From NCBI GenBank assembly GCA_016936255.1, contig JAFGYE010000077.1:1-62934 (forward strand): a DNA stretch of 62,934 bases, in the 5' to 3' direction. Made by a program: the position numbers and the translations under genes. Source of the DNA: Marinifilaceae bacterium. Its GTDB lineage: Bacteria; Bacteroidota; Bacteroidia; Bacteroidales; Marinifilaceae. How positions within the stretch are numbered: the stretch's first letter is position 1; every line of letters begins with the position of its first letter. Under the pieces are notes generated by a model. The model was not told the DNA's origin. It saw only the letters and a list, made by a program, of their open reading frames with translations, and did no database searches. Positions 9,349 through 18,650 of the stretch are shown piece by piece.

Positions 9349-10575
9349 ATGAGTTCAATTCAGGCAATAAGTATAGATAATTTGGGGAGGGATAAATCCC
9401 AGCTAAAGCTTGTTGAAGAGGCTGAAAACAAAGCCGTTTTAACTCATTATCTGCATAATTATCAAAATGGTGTGAAAAAGCACTATGAAAAGGATGCTCT
9501 GTTAACTCTAAATAATTACTTGGAATGCGAAGAGCAAAGCGATAATTTCCCTGTTTTGCTTGAAAATACATTACAACAACTCTTATCTGAAGTTGAAAAT
9601 GTACCATTCCCAACTCCTGAAAATTACAAGTTTAAATTTATTGATCTTTTTGCCGGTATTGGCGGGTTTAGACTTGCATTGCAAAATGTTGGAGGGAAGT
9701 GTATCTATACCAGTGAGTGGAATAGTAATGCTAAAAAGACTTATAGTGCGAATTTTGGAGAGGTACCGTTTGGAGATATAACCAAAGAGAAAAATAAAAA
9801 TTACATTCCCGATCAATTTGATATTTTATGTGCGGGCTTTCCTTGTCAGGCATTTTCAATTGCCGGGAACCGAAAAGGTTTTGCTGATACACGGGGAACT
9901 CTGTTTTTCGATGTAGAACAAATTATCAAAAGACATCAACCCAAAGTTGTTTTTTTAGAAAATGTTAAGAATCTGGTATCTCATGATAAAGGAAATACGT
10001 TTAAAGTAATTCTTGAAACATTAGAAGTAAAGTTAGGATATAAAGTGTCTCACAAAGTTTTAAATTCGGTAACACATGCAAATGTTCCTCAAAACAGAGA
10101 ACGGATTTTTATTGTAGCTTTTGATCCGAATCAGGTTGAAAATTATTTGAATTTTGAATTTCCCGAAGAGATTAAATTAACAAAGACCATTCACGATTTT
10201 ATAGAAAAAGGGAAGCAGGATGAAATTTATTATTACAAAAAGGATCATAAATATTACCCGGAATTGGAGAGATCAATGATATCGAAAGATACCGTTTATC
10301 AGTGGCGTAGGGTTTATGTGAGAGAAAATAAAAATAATGTTTGTCCGACCTTAACTGCAAATATGGGTACCGGTGGACATAATGTGCCGCTTATTAAAGA
10401 TGATTTTGGAATACGAAAACTAACTCCAAAAGAATGCTTTGCATTTCAAGGCTATCCTGTTCATGATTATATCTTGCCCAAGCTAGCGAACAGTAATTTG
10501 TATATGCAGGCAGGTAATTCGGTTACAACAAGCTTAATTGAGCGAATCGCTAAGCAAATTTGTATGGTTTTATGA
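9349..10575 (+). CDS. DNA (cytosine-5-)-methyltransferase
   Basis: Type II 5-methylcytosine methyltransferase, 408 residues. Conserved motifs appear in order: motif I DLFAGIGGFRLAL (residues 99-111, AdoMet binding), motif IV GFPCQ with catalytic C166, motif VI ENV (204-206), motif VIII QNRER (248-252), motif IX in RKLTPKECFAFQGYP, and motif X QAGNSV near the C-terminus. The target-recognition region between motifs VIII and IX is short (about 80 residues). Residues 1-95 form an extra charged N-terminal extension not found in minimal enzymes. The gene is followed after 57 bp by a small gene that could be the cognate nuclease. The recognition site cannot be read from the sequence. Confidence 0.95.
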   Translation: MSSIQAISIDNLGRDKSQLKLVEEAENKAVLTHYLHNYQNGVKKHYEKDALLTLNNYLECEEQSDNFPVLLENTLQQLLSEVENVPFPTPENYKFKFIDLFAGIGGFRLALQNVGGKCIYTSEWNSNAKKTYSANFGEVPFGDITKEKNKNYIPDQFDILCAGFPCQAFSIAGNRKGFADTRGTLFFDVEQIIKRHQPKVVFLENVKNLVSHDKGNTFKVILETLEVKLGYKVSHKVLNSVTHANVPQNRERIFIVAFDPNQVENYLNFEFPEEIKLTKTIHDFIEKGKQDEIYYYKKDHKYYPELERSMISKDTVYQWRRVYVRENKNNVCPTLTANMGTGGHNVPLIKDDFGIRKLTPKECFAFQGYPVHDYILPKLANSNLYMQAGNSVTTSLIERIAKQICMVL

Positions 10576-10632
10576 TATCATTTGCAGGAAAATAATTAAT
10601 GAAAACGAATACATATATTGAATTTTGCCAAG

Positions 10633-11151
10633 ATGAATAAAGTACTTTTAAATCAATTAGTTTATTTTAAAAGAGTAAATATCCCTAAATATATAGAAGC
10701 TAATATTCAATCAATAGCACTAAAGCATCTTGAATTGTCTGATATGGGCAAATTAAGGGATAGAATGGAAGGGCAGCTATATTATAGTCGGTTGAGAGAT
10801 GATATATTCTCAGAATATGCTTTTGAGAATATAATTGGTCTGCGGAAATTTGATTGGGATAAACGAACTAAAAAAAATTACAAGAGAAAAAAGTATGTTT
10901 TCGAAAATAAGACTCTGAATTTAGTTTTATTCGCGGGCGATTCGTTACCAAAATTCAGTGCTGATCATGTAAGTAATTGCATTTTTGTTCATGTTAATAC
11001 TGATAGTCGTGTTCTTTTAAGTGGTTTGGCAACAAAGAGTATGATTGATGAAATGACTGTTGAACAGGATTCAAAAATAATTGAGTTTGCTGATTTTAAA
11101 GGTTTATTAGAGTACAATTCAATGGAGGAGTTAATCATGAAGATGGAATAA
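10633..11151 (+). CDS. Hypothetical protein, possible restriction endonuclease partner of the C5 methyltransferase
   Basis: A 172-residue soluble, Lys/Asp-rich protein. I do not recognise a named family. Its position right behind a type II methyltransferase suggests a restriction role. A helix with RLRDDIFSEYAFENIIG is followed by FDWD, then by the strand YVFENKTLNLVLF whose E-N-K (E91, K93) could be the ExK part of a PD-(D/E)XK nuclease site, then by CIFVHVNTDSR. This reading is inference from motif order only. I chose the ATG at 10633; a TTG five codons earlier is also in frame. A Vsr-type mismatch nuclease seems unlikely because its N-terminal signature is absent. Confidence 0.6.
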   Translation: MNKVLLNQLVYFKRVNIPKYIEANIQSIALKHLELSDMGKLRDRMEGQLYYSRLRDDIFSEYAFENIIGLRKFDWDKRTKKNYKRKKYVFENKTLNLVLFAGDSLPKFSADHVSNCIFVHVNTDSRVLLSGLATKSMIDEMTVEQDSKIIEFADFKGLLEYNSMEELIMKME

Positions 11152-11237
11152 AATATTATTCTTATTACTTTAGTCTTTAATTGATATTTTGACAAAATAC
11201 TCGTTTGTATTAAGAAGGTAAATCAAAAAAAATAGGA

Positions 11238-11693
11238 ATGAAAGAAGTTGAAAAGCTATCAGAAAGTACTAATTACAGTGCAGTTAATTTGGGTGATTTA
11301 AAAGATATAATGGATTACTCTCTAATACATCCTGCAAGTAAAAACTTAATAGAAGGCAAAGTTTTTTTAAAAGATGCGACTAAAGCAACCGGCACTGAAA
11401 TTTCGTTTAATTCGCTTCCACCGCAATCTGAGCAATCTTATTTTCACATTCACAGAAAAAATGAAGAAACCTATATAATTATTAAAGGTTCTGGTTTTTT
11501 TCAAGTGGACGAAGATTGTTTTAGTATAAAAGAAGGAAGTACAATACGGGTTGCACCGTAAGGGAAACGTGGTATCCGTAATTCTTCCAACGAAACAATG
11601 ATATATATGGTGATCCAGTCTAAAGAAAATTCTTTGGAAGAGCATACTGTTGCCGATGGAGAAAGAGTTCCTGTTGAACCTAAATGGAGATAA
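11238..11693 (+). pseudogene. Cupin-domain protein gene interrupted by an in-frame TAA
   Basis: The first 107 codons encode a single-domain cupin. Cupin motif 1 is seen around YFHIHRKNEETYIIIKGSG and motif 2 begins at FSIKEGSTIRVAP. A TAA (11559-11561) then falls inside the barrel. Directly after it, the same frame continues for 43 codons with the expected remainder (GKRGIRNSSNETMIYMVIQ ... VPVEPKWR) to a stop at 11691-11693. One base change (GAA, CAA or AAA to TAA) explains the break. Either the gene was recently inactivated, or the position is a sequencing error. An intact protein would be 151 residues and would bind a metal through its histidines and glutamate. Confidence 0.8.
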
Positions 11694-11818
11694 AAACAAA
11701 TAAGAAATTGTCTAAAGTTGGTGATGACGAGATGAAAACTTTTCGTATTGCTGATGATAATGGGACAAAAAGCCAAAAAATATCTTCTACGCAAGATGTA
11801 GAAGCCGTCCAAACAAAA

Positions 11819-11851
11819 AAATGTCTTCTCTGAATTTCAGAGAAGACATTT
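11819..11851 (+). terminator. Hairpin terminator after the cupin locus
   Basis: A 14-bp perfect stem (11819-11832 with 11838-11851) has a 5-nt loop. The T-run is short, so strength is uncertain. A 33-codon frame (11732-11833) ends inside this stem; I do not treat it as a gene. Confidence 0.6.
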
Positions 11852-11981
11852 AAACAAAATGATCATATTTAGTTTCAGGAAGATCTCCTTAAATTAATAT
11901 TCGCTTCATATCGTATTGCAGTATTTCTTCTATTTTGTAGAAGAGAAGAGATTCTACGCATCTTTTCTTTAAATTTGCCAC

Positions 11982-13292
11982 ATGCGAAAAAGGCTTACTT
12001 TCCACATATCCGACACAACAAAATTTAAAGAACAATTGCTTTTTTGGAGCAAGAAGTTTCAGTGCGTGTGTATTCTTGACAGTCACGAAGTGAACCTGAA
12101 GGAGAATTCGAAAATGGAATACAATACTTACGAGTTGATTGCCGGTATTGATGCCCTTCAAATTATTGAACCAGCGCAGAATTGCTTTGATAGCCTAAAA
12201 GCTGAGATTGATTTTGCTAAAGATTGGTGGTTTGGTTATTTGGGTTATGATCTTAAAAATGAGATTGAGAATTTAAGTTCAGATAATCAGGATGGACTGG
12301 ACATGCCGCAAATGAATTTTTTTCGTCCGCGTTGGGTGTTTCTTTTGGATGTGGATACTTTATTGATTCATTATTTCGAAGAGGAATTTTCCGAAGAGGA
12401 TATTTATAATTTGGTCATGAATATTCAGAATATATCTGTACCAAAAGAGAAAGAGGTTACTGTTGCGGAAATAAAATACAGAATCAGCCGGGAAGAGTAT
12501 TTAAAAGCAATCAGGCAATTGAAGGAACACATCCGAATAGGCGATATATACGAAGTCAATTTTTGTCAGGAATTTTATGCGGAGGATACTTATATCCGGC
12601 CAAGGCAAACGTTTCGAAAATTAATGAAGGTTTCGCCTACGCCATATTCATGTTTTTACCGAATGGGAGAGAAGTATTTGTTATCGGCAAGTCCTGAGCG
12701 ATATCTTAAAAAAGTGGGACGGAAAATTATATCTCAACCCATTAAGGGAACAGCTAAAAGAGGTGCGAATGAAGAAGAAGATAAGTTAATTAAAGAGAAT
12801 TTATTTTCTGATCCTAAGGAGAGAGCCGAGAACATCATGATAGTGGATTTAGTTCGCAACGATTTATCGAGAACTGCAGCAAAGGACTCAGTAATTGTTG
12901 AGGAATTGTGCGGTATTTATACATTTCCGCAGGTTCATCAAATGATATCTACCATAGTTTCGGAGCTGAAAGAAGATGTTCATTTTGTAGAAGCAATTCG
13001 TCAGACTTTCCCAATGGGATCGATGACCGGTGCACCAAAGGTTAGAGCTATGAAATTGATTGAGAAATACGAATCAACCAAAAGAGGACTGTTTTCCGGA
13101 GCAGTTGGTTATGTCACTCCTGATGGTGATTTTGATTTTAATGTGGTAATTCGAAGTATTCAGTATAATGCAATGAACCATTACCTGTCTTTTATGGTGG
13201 GTGGGGCTATCACCATGCAGTCAAATCCTGAAAAGGAATATGAGGAATGTATGTTGAAGGCAAAAGCCATTATGAAAGTGTTAAAAGAGTAA
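11982..13292 (+). CDS. pabB: Aminodeoxychorismate synthase component I
   Basis: A chorismate-utilising enzyme of 436 residues that converts chorismate plus ammonia to 4-amino-4-deoxychorismate for folate synthesis. The family core is clear: IGDIYEVNFCQEF, SASPERYL, IVDLVRNDLSR, FPMGSMTGAPKVRAMKLIE and MVGGAI. The motif PIKGT (253-257) carries the lysine K255 found in PabB, where anthranilate synthase TrpE has PIAGT; this decides PabB over TrpE. The N-terminal part (residues 1-150) is a short version of the family's first half. The next gene, tilS, starts about 60 bp later on the same strand. No pabA or pabC is in the window. Confidence 0.92.
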   Translation: MRKRLTFHISDTTKFKEQLLFWSKKFQCVCILDSHEVNLKENSKMEYNTYELIAGIDALQIIEPAQNCFDSLKAEIDFAKDWWFGYLGYDLKNEIENLSSDNQDGLDMPQMNFFRPRWVFLLDVDTLLIHYFEEEFSEEDIYNLVMNIQNISVPKEKEVTVAEIKYRISREEYLKAIRQLKEHIRIGDIYEVNFCQEFYAEDTYIRPRQTFRKLMKVSPTPYSCFYRMGEKYLLSASPERYLKKVGRKIISQPIKGTAKRGANEEEDKLIKENLFSDPKERAENIMIVDLVRNDLSRTAAKDSVIVEELCGIYTFPQVHQMISTIVSELKEDVHFVEAIRQTFPMGSMTGAPKVRAMKLIEKYESTKRGLFSGAVGYVTPDGDFDFNVVIRSIQYNAMNHYLSFMVGGAITMQSNPEKEYEECMLKAKAIMKVLKE

Positions 13293-13352
13293 GGGATTTT
13301 TTATCTTTAAACTTTGAGCAAAAACTCATTGGTTACAATTAAATATTATTTG

Positions 13353-14675
13353 ATGCAACGTAAACTTGTCCGTTTTGTAGAAGAGGAAAATTTATTTTAC
13401 CGCGATGAAAAAATTTTGGTTGCGGTAAGCGGTGGAGTCGATTCCGTTGTTTTGCTTGATCTTCTCTGTAAAATGGAAGTAGAGTGTGGGGTTGCTCATT
13501 GCAATTTTCATTTGCGGGACGAGGAGTCAGATGGTGACTTTGAGTTTGTGAAAAATTTGGCCAAAGAGAAAAACCTGGCGTTTTATTCAAAAGATTTTGA
13601 CACTAAAAAGTATGCTGCCACGAACAAAATTTCCATTGAAATGGCGGCCCGCGACCTGCGTTACAATTGGTTTGAACAGGTACGGGAAACTTCTGGTTAC
13701 AAATACATTGCTGTTGGCCATCATGCTGATGATGTTGCGGAAACCGTTCTTATCAATTTGGCTCGCGGAACGGGGATTCATGGTTTATCGGGAATTAAAC
13801 CGAAGTTAGGTAAGATTGTGCGTCCACTGCTGTCGTTTACGCGTAAGCAGTTACTTGCGTATGCAAAAAAGCATTCTCTTGATTTTCGTGAGGACAGAAC
13901 AAATGCGGAAACCGATTATGTGCGGAATAAAATCCGCCATCAGATCATGCCTGTGTTGGAGGAGATTAATCCTGCTATTCGTGCGACCATGACCGAGAAT
14001 GTACAGCGTTTTCGTGAAGTGGAACAGATTTACAACAGGGTAATTGAACAGAACCGTTTGCATTTGGTTTTCACACGAAATAATCAGTTGTTAATTTCAA
14101 TTCCTAAGTTGAAAGAGCTGTTGGCACCTGTGTCTCATTTGTACGAACTGCTTTCTCCCTGCGGCTTTCATCATCGTGATGTCCGCAAAATTGCAGAATC
14201 TATTCATGGAATTTCGGGTAAGTTATTTTATTCGGCAAGCCATCAATTGCTGCGCGATAGGGAATATTTAATTCTTACGGAGATTTCAGAAGGAAATACT
14301 AATGAATATTTAATTTCGGATGAGGAATCTAAACTTAAATTACCAGTAGAGCTAAAGATTTCGTTTCTGGATCGGACGCCTGGATTTCAGTTCCCCAACA
14401 GCACTAAAATTGCCTGTTTTGATGCGAACAAACTTCAGTTCCCTCTTAAGTTACGGAAATGGAAGGAAGGAGATTCATTTCATCCAATCGGTATGAAAGG
14501 CAAGAAGAAGATCTCCGATTTTTTTATCGACCAAAAATTCTCTCTTCAGGAGAAAGAGAATACCTGGTTGTTGCTTTCGGGCAGTAAAATTGTGTGGATT
14601 GTTGGTCACCGCATGGATGATCGATTTAAAATTGCAGGCAACACCACCAAGATATATCGATTGGAATTGGTTTAG
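13353..14675 (+). CDS. tilS: tRNA(Ile)-lysidine synthetase
   Basis: A cytoplasmic ATP-dependent ligase of 440 residues that attaches lysine to C34 of the AUA-reading tRNA-Ile. The N-type PP-loop SGGVDS is at about residue 26, followed by HCNFHLRDEES and the typical IAVGHHADDVAETVLINLARGTG. A C-terminal TilS domain with LRKWKEGDSFHPIGMKGKKKISDFFID is present. I chose the ATG at 13353 because it places the PP-loop at the normal distance; an in-frame TTG 39 bases upstream is possible. It is probably co-transcribed with pabB. Confidence 0.95.
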   Translation: MQRKLVRFVEEENLFYRDEKILVAVSGGVDSVVLLDLLCKMEVECGVAHCNFHLRDEESDGDFEFVKNLAKEKNLAFYSKDFDTKKYAATNKISIEMAARDLRYNWFEQVRETSGYKYIAVGHHADDVAETVLINLARGTGIHGLSGIKPKLGKIVRPLLSFTRKQLLAYAKKHSLDFREDRTNAETDYVRNKIRHQIMPVLEEINPAIRATMTENVQRFREVEQIYNRVIEQNRLHLVFTRNNQLLISIPKLKELLAPVSHLYELLSPCGFHHRDVRKIAESIHGISGKLFYSASHQLLRDREYLILTEISEGNTNEYLISDEESKLKLPVELKISFLDRTPGFQFPNSTKIACFDANKLQFPLKLRKWKEGDSFHPIGMKGKKKISDFFIDQKFSLQEKENTWLLLSGSKIVWIVGHRMDDRFKIAGNTTKIYRLELV

Positions 14676-14771
14676 TCGTGTTAAATGAAATCTGATTTAG
14701 ACGGAAATTTGTGCCCGCAATTTTATAAATTAGTTCTTTCATATTAAACAACTAATCAAAATACCTTAAAC

Positions 14772-15857
14772 ATGATACAAGTAAAAAAATGCATTGCCTT
14801 TTCCCTTTTTATTCTGTTATCAGGATTTTGTATTGCCCAAACGGAAAATTCTATTCATGAAGAACTTCAGAATCTTAAGAAATACAACGAAAATCTTAAT
14901 CAACGAATGGATCAGCTGCAAAAAATGGCAGATGATTTAATTTGGTTTGAGCGGGTAGGAGATGTTGCGCATATCGACAAATTATACATTTATGGTCCGC
15001 CAAAACGGAAAGAAAAAAATGAAACAGCATTAGGTGCAGGTAATCCTGTTAAATTTTGGACCTATGTTTTTGTTCCGAAAAATATTGATGTAAACAGGAA
15101 ATATCCTTTAATAGTACTGCCACATGGTGGTGTTCATGGCGATTTTACGACTTATTACACGCATATTGTTCGTGAGCTGATTTCACAGGAATATATTGTT
15201 GTGGCGGCAGAATACCGGGGAAGCACAGGATATGGAAAAAGTCATTACGAAAAGATCGATTACGGTGGATTGGAAAATGAAGATGTTTATGCCAGTCGAA
15301 ATTATATGATTGAAAACTATGGTTTTGTGGATGAGAAACGTGTTGGAATTATGGGATGGAGTCACGGAGGAATGATTGCACTTTTTAATCTTTTTAACCA
15401 TCCAAAGGATTATAAGGTTGGATTTGCAGGTGTTCCGGTGAGTGATTTAGTGGCGAGAATGGGTTACCAAACCGAAGATTACCGAGAGCTGTATTCAGCC
15501 GATTACCATATTGGAAAAACAGCTCACGATAATTTGGCTGAGTACCGACGTCGTTCTCCGGTTTGGAATACACACAAGTTTCAAAATACACCATTGCTTA
15601 TTCATACCAATACCAATGATGATGATGTAAATGTTTTGGAAGTTGAACATCTTATTAAGTCTTTGAAAGCAGATGGAAAGAAATTTGAATATGAGATTTT
15701 TAAGGACATTCCGGGTGGACATTCTTTCGATAGAATGGATACAAAAACAGCTAAAGAAATTCGGGTGAAGATCTATCAGTTTTTAGCAAAACAATTGAAT
15801 CCAAACCGACCAATTAATAGTATCAAGGAATTACAAAAGGCAGGATATCGTTTTTAA
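14772..15857 (+). CDS. Exported prolyl oligopeptidase-like alpha/beta hydrolase
   Basis: A 361-residue protein with a cleaved signal peptide (FSLFILLSGFCIAQ). After a short coiled segment (EELQNLKKYNENLNQRMDQLQ) comes one S9-type alpha/beta hydrolase domain. The oxyanion/HGG strand is LIVLPHGGVHGDF. The nucleophile elbow is GWSHGG. The acid is in NTNDDDVNVLE and the catalytic histidine in PGGHSFDRM. The beta-propeller of true prolyl oligopeptidases is missing. It probably acts in the periplasm as a peptidase or esterase. It is likely monocistronic, with a terminator downstream. Confidence 0.85.
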   Translation: MIQVKKCIAFSLFILLSGFCIAQTENSIHEELQNLKKYNENLNQRMDQLQKMADDLIWFERVGDVAHIDKLYIYGPPKRKEKNETALGAGNPVKFWTYVFVPKNIDVNRKYPLIVLPHGGVHGDFTTYYTHIVRELISQEYIVVAAEYRGSTGYGKSHYEKIDYGGLENEDVYASRNYMIENYGFVDEKRVGIMGWSHGGMIALFNLFNHPKDYKVGFAGVPVSDLVARMGYQTEDYRELYSADYHIGKTAHDNLAEYRRRSPVWNTHKFQNTPLLIHTNTNDDDVNVLEVEHLIKSLKADGKKFEYEIFKDIPGGHSFDRMDTKTAKEIRVKIYQFLAKQLNPNRPINSIKELQKAGYRF

Positions 15858-15875
15858 CGAATAGGTTGTTAGAAT

Positions 15876-15916
15876 AAACAAAAGAGCTTGTTTTTAGTGA
15901 ACCAGCTCTTTTGTTT
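15876..15916. terminator. Bidirectional terminator between the hydrolase and a small convergent gene
   Basis: A 13-bp perfect stem (15876-15888 with 15904-15916) has a 15-nt loop. It is convergent between genes ending at 15857 (+) and 15927 (-). Confidence 0.65.
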
Positions 15917-15926
15917 CGCTTCAGTT

Positions 15927-16199
15927 TTAGGCCTCAACTTTTTGAAGTAAGCTTTCTTTTAAATTTTTGAGTAATGATTTTTTTACTTTGCGTGGCTTAT
16001 CAGCACTAATTTCTTCCAGAGCAATTAGGGCAAGATTACCAATTTCGAAAAGACCAACAGGATTTTTGTCGTAGTTGTAGCTGCCAATTACATACTCTAA
16101 TTTTGATTTTAGATCGTTGTATGCTTCATTTCCGGGTTTATTCAAGCACTCTAATGCTTCTTGACAAACATCTCTAAGTTCTTCATTTTTTGTATCCAT
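15927..16199 (-). CDS. Small conserved helical protein, 90 aa, unknown
   Basis: A 90-residue cytoplasmic protein, mostly charged helices (ELRDVCQEALECLNKPG at the start, KKSLLKNLKESLLQKVEA at the end). No signal peptide, membrane segment or known motif is seen. It starts with a clear ATG and has its own terminator. It stands alone between the hydrolase and the acyl-CoA carboxylase operon, so the neighbourhood gives no function. Confidence 0.6.
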   Translation of the reverse strand: MDTKNEELRDVCQEALECLNKPGNEAYNDLKSKLEYVIGSYNYDKNPVGLFEIGNLALIALEEISADKPRKVKKSLLKNLKESLLQKVEA

Positions 16200-16430
16200 A
16201 GCTTTTGGGTTAAAAGTTAATATCTAACTAAATTTACGGAATAATTGTTACTGGAGAGTTGTTAATATGTTAATCTTTGTGTTTTTGTTTATGTAAATTT
16301 ATATTTGTCATGTCGAAATTGTTTTCGATATGGATCACAATGGTTTGCGCTATAGATGTAAGAATATCAAAAGTTAGTAAATAAACGTTTCAGCTTGCAG
16401 ATTCAATTTACGAATAAATTGGAAAAAGAA

Positions 16431-16456
16431 AAAACAATGCGAATATTCGCAGTGTT
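16431..16456 (-). terminator. Terminator of the acyl-CoA carboxylase operon
   Basis: The stem AAAACA.TGCGAA / TTCGCA.TGTTTT has one mismatched pair and lies 28 bp past the minus-strand stop. A U-run follows on the minus strand. Confidence 0.7.
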
Positions 16457-16483
16457 TTCCTTTTGGAATTTTTAAACTTTTTA

Positions 16484-18019
16484 TCACAATGGAATGTTAC
16501 CGTGTTTTTTAGGCGGATTCTGTTCGCTTTTGTTCGCACACATATCCAAAGCCTGCACCAGTTTGTAGCGGGTTTGTTTGGGCTGAATAATTTCATCAAT
16601 ATATCCCAATTCTGCAGCTTTGTACGGATTGGCAAATTTATCACGGTAATCCTCAATAGCATCTGCTCTTTCCGATTCTGTAAGTCCTTTGTGCATAATA
16701 TTAACAGCTCCTTCGGCGCCCATAACGGCAATTTCGCCGGTTGGATAGGAATAATTAATATCTGCCCCAATGTGCTTCGAAGCCATTACATCATAAGCAC
16801 CACCGTATGCTTTACGGGTGATTAAGGTGATTTTTGGAACCGTAGCTTCTGCGAAAGCATATAACAGCTTGGCGCCATGTTTAATAATTCCACCAAATTC
16901 CTGAGCCGTTCCCGGAAGAAAACCGGGTACATCAACGAGAGTGATTAACGGAATATTAAAAGCATCGCAAAAACGAACAAATCTTGCTGCCTTAACCGAA
17001 CTATTGATATCTAAAACTCCAGCCATAAAAGCAGGATTATTAGCTACAATTCCCACAGGCTTTCCGCCCAATCTGGCAAAACCAATACATATGTTTTGAG
17101 CATATAGCGGCATTACCTCAAAAAAGTTATGGTCATCAACTACAGTCTCGATAATATCTTTAATGTTGTAAGGTTTATTTGGATCAACGGGAACCATTGT
17201 TTGAAGTTTTTCATCTTCGCGATGAATATTATCAGTACAAGGTTTTATGGGAGGATCTTCCATGTTGTTTGATGGAAGAAAACCAATTAATTCACGAAGC
17301 ATTATCATTGCCTGCTCGTCGTTATCGGCAGTAAAGTGAGCAACACCACTTTTAGAATTGTGAGTTATTGCTCCACCCAGTTCTTCTTTGGTAACTTCTT
17401 CGTGAGTCACTGTTTTTATCACATCGGGTCCGGTTACAAACATATAACTTGTATCCTTCACCATCATAATAAAATCGGTAAGAGCAGGAGAGTAGACTGC
17501 CCCACCGGCACATGGCCCCATAATGGCAGAAATCTGCGGAATTACCCCGGAACCTCTAACGTTCTGATAAAAGATATCAGCATATCCGGCTAAACTCTGC
17601 ACTCCTTCCTGAATCCGTGCTCCTCCTGAATCATTCAAACCAATAATTGGAGCGCCCATTTTCATGGCTAATTTGGTGATTTTAACAATCTTATCGGCAT
17701 TGGCACTACTCAACGAACCACCAAAAACAGTAAAGTCCTGGGCGAAAACATAAACCAAACGACTATCGATTTTGCCATAGCCACAGACAACTCCATCTCC
17801 GAGTATTTTGTTTTTCTCCATACCAAAATCGGTAGAACGGTGCGTAACCATCTTGTCTACTTCCACGAAAGTTTCGGGATCCATAAGGTCCAGAATTCTC
17901 TCCCTGGCAGTTTTTTTACCATCAGCATGATGTTTGGCAATTCGATCTTGTCCACCACCAGCTTCGGCGGCTTTATTTAATTCTTCAAATTTTTTAATTT
18001 TATCTTCAAGTGTCAACAT
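16484..18019 (-). CDS. pccB: Acyl-CoA carboxylase, carboxyltransferase subunit (propionyl-CoA carboxylase beta-like)
   Basis: A 511-residue carboxyltransferase that moves CO2 between carboxybiotin and an acyl-CoA, most likely propionyl-CoA/methylmalonyl-CoA. Both crotonase-like halves are present. Typical runs are [42 protein letters not shown] in the N-half, and [27 protein letters not shown] and [14 protein letters not shown] in the C-half. It ends in [12 protein letters not shown]. It is the last gene of a minus-strand operon behind the biotin carboxylase and biotin carrier genes. A paralogue lies at 44384-45940 in a sodium-pump operon. Acyl-CoA specificity is inferred. Confidence 0.9.
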   Translation of the reverse strand: MLTLEDKIKKFEELNKAAEAGGGQDRIAKHHADGKKTARERILDLMDPETFVEVDKMVTHRSTDFGMEKNKILGDGVVCGYGKIDSRLVYVFAQDFTVFGGSLSSANADKIVKITKLAMKMGAPIIGLNDSGGARIQEGVQSLAGYADIFYQNVRGSGVIPQISAIMGPCAGGAVYSPALTDFIMMVKDTSYMFVTGPDVIKTVTHEEVTKEELGGAITHNSKSGVAHFTADNDEQAMIMLRELIGFLPSNNMEDPPIKPCTDNIHREDEKLQTMVPVDPNKPYNIKDIIETVVDDHNFFEVMPLYAQNICIGFARLGGKPVGIVANNPAFMAGVLDINSSVKAARFVRFCDAFNIPLITLVDVPGFLPGTAQEFGGIIKHGAKLLYAFAEATVPKITLITRKAYGGAYDVMASKHIGADINYSYPTGEIAVMGAEGAVNIMHKGLTESERADAIEDYRDKFANPYKAAELGYIDEIIQPKQTRYKLVQALDMCANKSEQNPPKKHGNIPL

Positions 18020-18118
18020 TTCTTTATAATTATAAATTTTGAATGATAAATTATGAATGTCTTTTCAAGTTGGGGAATTCATCAATTAATACCCATAATT
18101 GTTAATTCGTAATTTTAC

Positions 18119-18628
18119 TTAGTCAATAAACACCAAAGGTTGATTTCCGTCGATGATATCCTCTTCATGAACATAGATTTCTTTTACAATACCATCTTTC
18201 ATGGCTTTGTATTCGCTCTCCATTTTCATTGCTGATACAATAATTACGGTGTCTCCCTTTTTTACTTCACTGCCCAATTCAACAGGAATCTTAACTACCT
18301 TTCCGGGCATTGGTGAGGTGATTGTACTCTCCGCAGCTTCAAGGTTGCCCGAGTTTCGTGCTTGCAGATATTTGGTTTCAGCATCAATAATTTCAGCACC
18401 ATAGGAATGGTAAAATGTGTTGACTGAATACTTTTTTGGAGAATCAGTTTCAATTAATTCCACATTATAGGAGTTGCCCTTATATAGAACAGAGTATACG
18501 CCATTTTCAACCTGCAGCATATCCAAATCATACTCTTTGGAGTCAACCATTATCTTAATTTGATTTCCCTCTTCGGCTAAAAGTTCAACTTTTGCCATGC
18601 GTTCGCCCAATTTTATTTCAATTGCCAT
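18119..18628 (-). CDS. Biotin carboxyl carrier subunit of the acyl-CoA carboxylase
   Basis: A 169-residue biotin/lipoyl-attachment protein. The attachment motif SAMKMES places the biotinylated lysine at K135. The lead-in TSPMPGKVVKIPVELGSEVKKGDTV is the standard hammerhead domain. Residues 1-90 form an N-terminal beta-rich domain like that between the carboxylase and biotin domains of larger alpha subunits. I chose the ATG at 18628, since an earlier in-frame ATG (18766) would run far into the coding end of the biotin carboxylase gene. Gap to that gene is 22 bp, so the two are co-transcribed. Confidence 0.88.
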   Translation of the reverse strand: MAIEIKLGERMAKVELLAEEGNQIKIMVDSKEYDLDMLQVENGVYSVLYKGNSYNVELIETDSPKKYSVNTFYHSYGAEIIDAETKYLQARNSGNLEAAESTITSPMPGKVVKIPVELGSEVKKGDTVIIVSAMKMESEYKAMKDGIVKEIYVHEEDIIDGNQPLVFID

Positions 18629-18650
18629 TTTATTATTTTTTGTTTGTCTT

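Noticed and set aside
11732-11833. 33-codon frame (MKTFRIADDNG...) after the cupin
   Set aside because: It is short, without recognisable similarity, and ends inside the terminator stem; it could be a real tail fragment but support is weak.
11970-11977. TAAATTTG -7 box for pabB
   Set aside because: It is only 4 bp before the ATG, so transcription would start at or after the start codon; the N-terminus reads as normal PabB.
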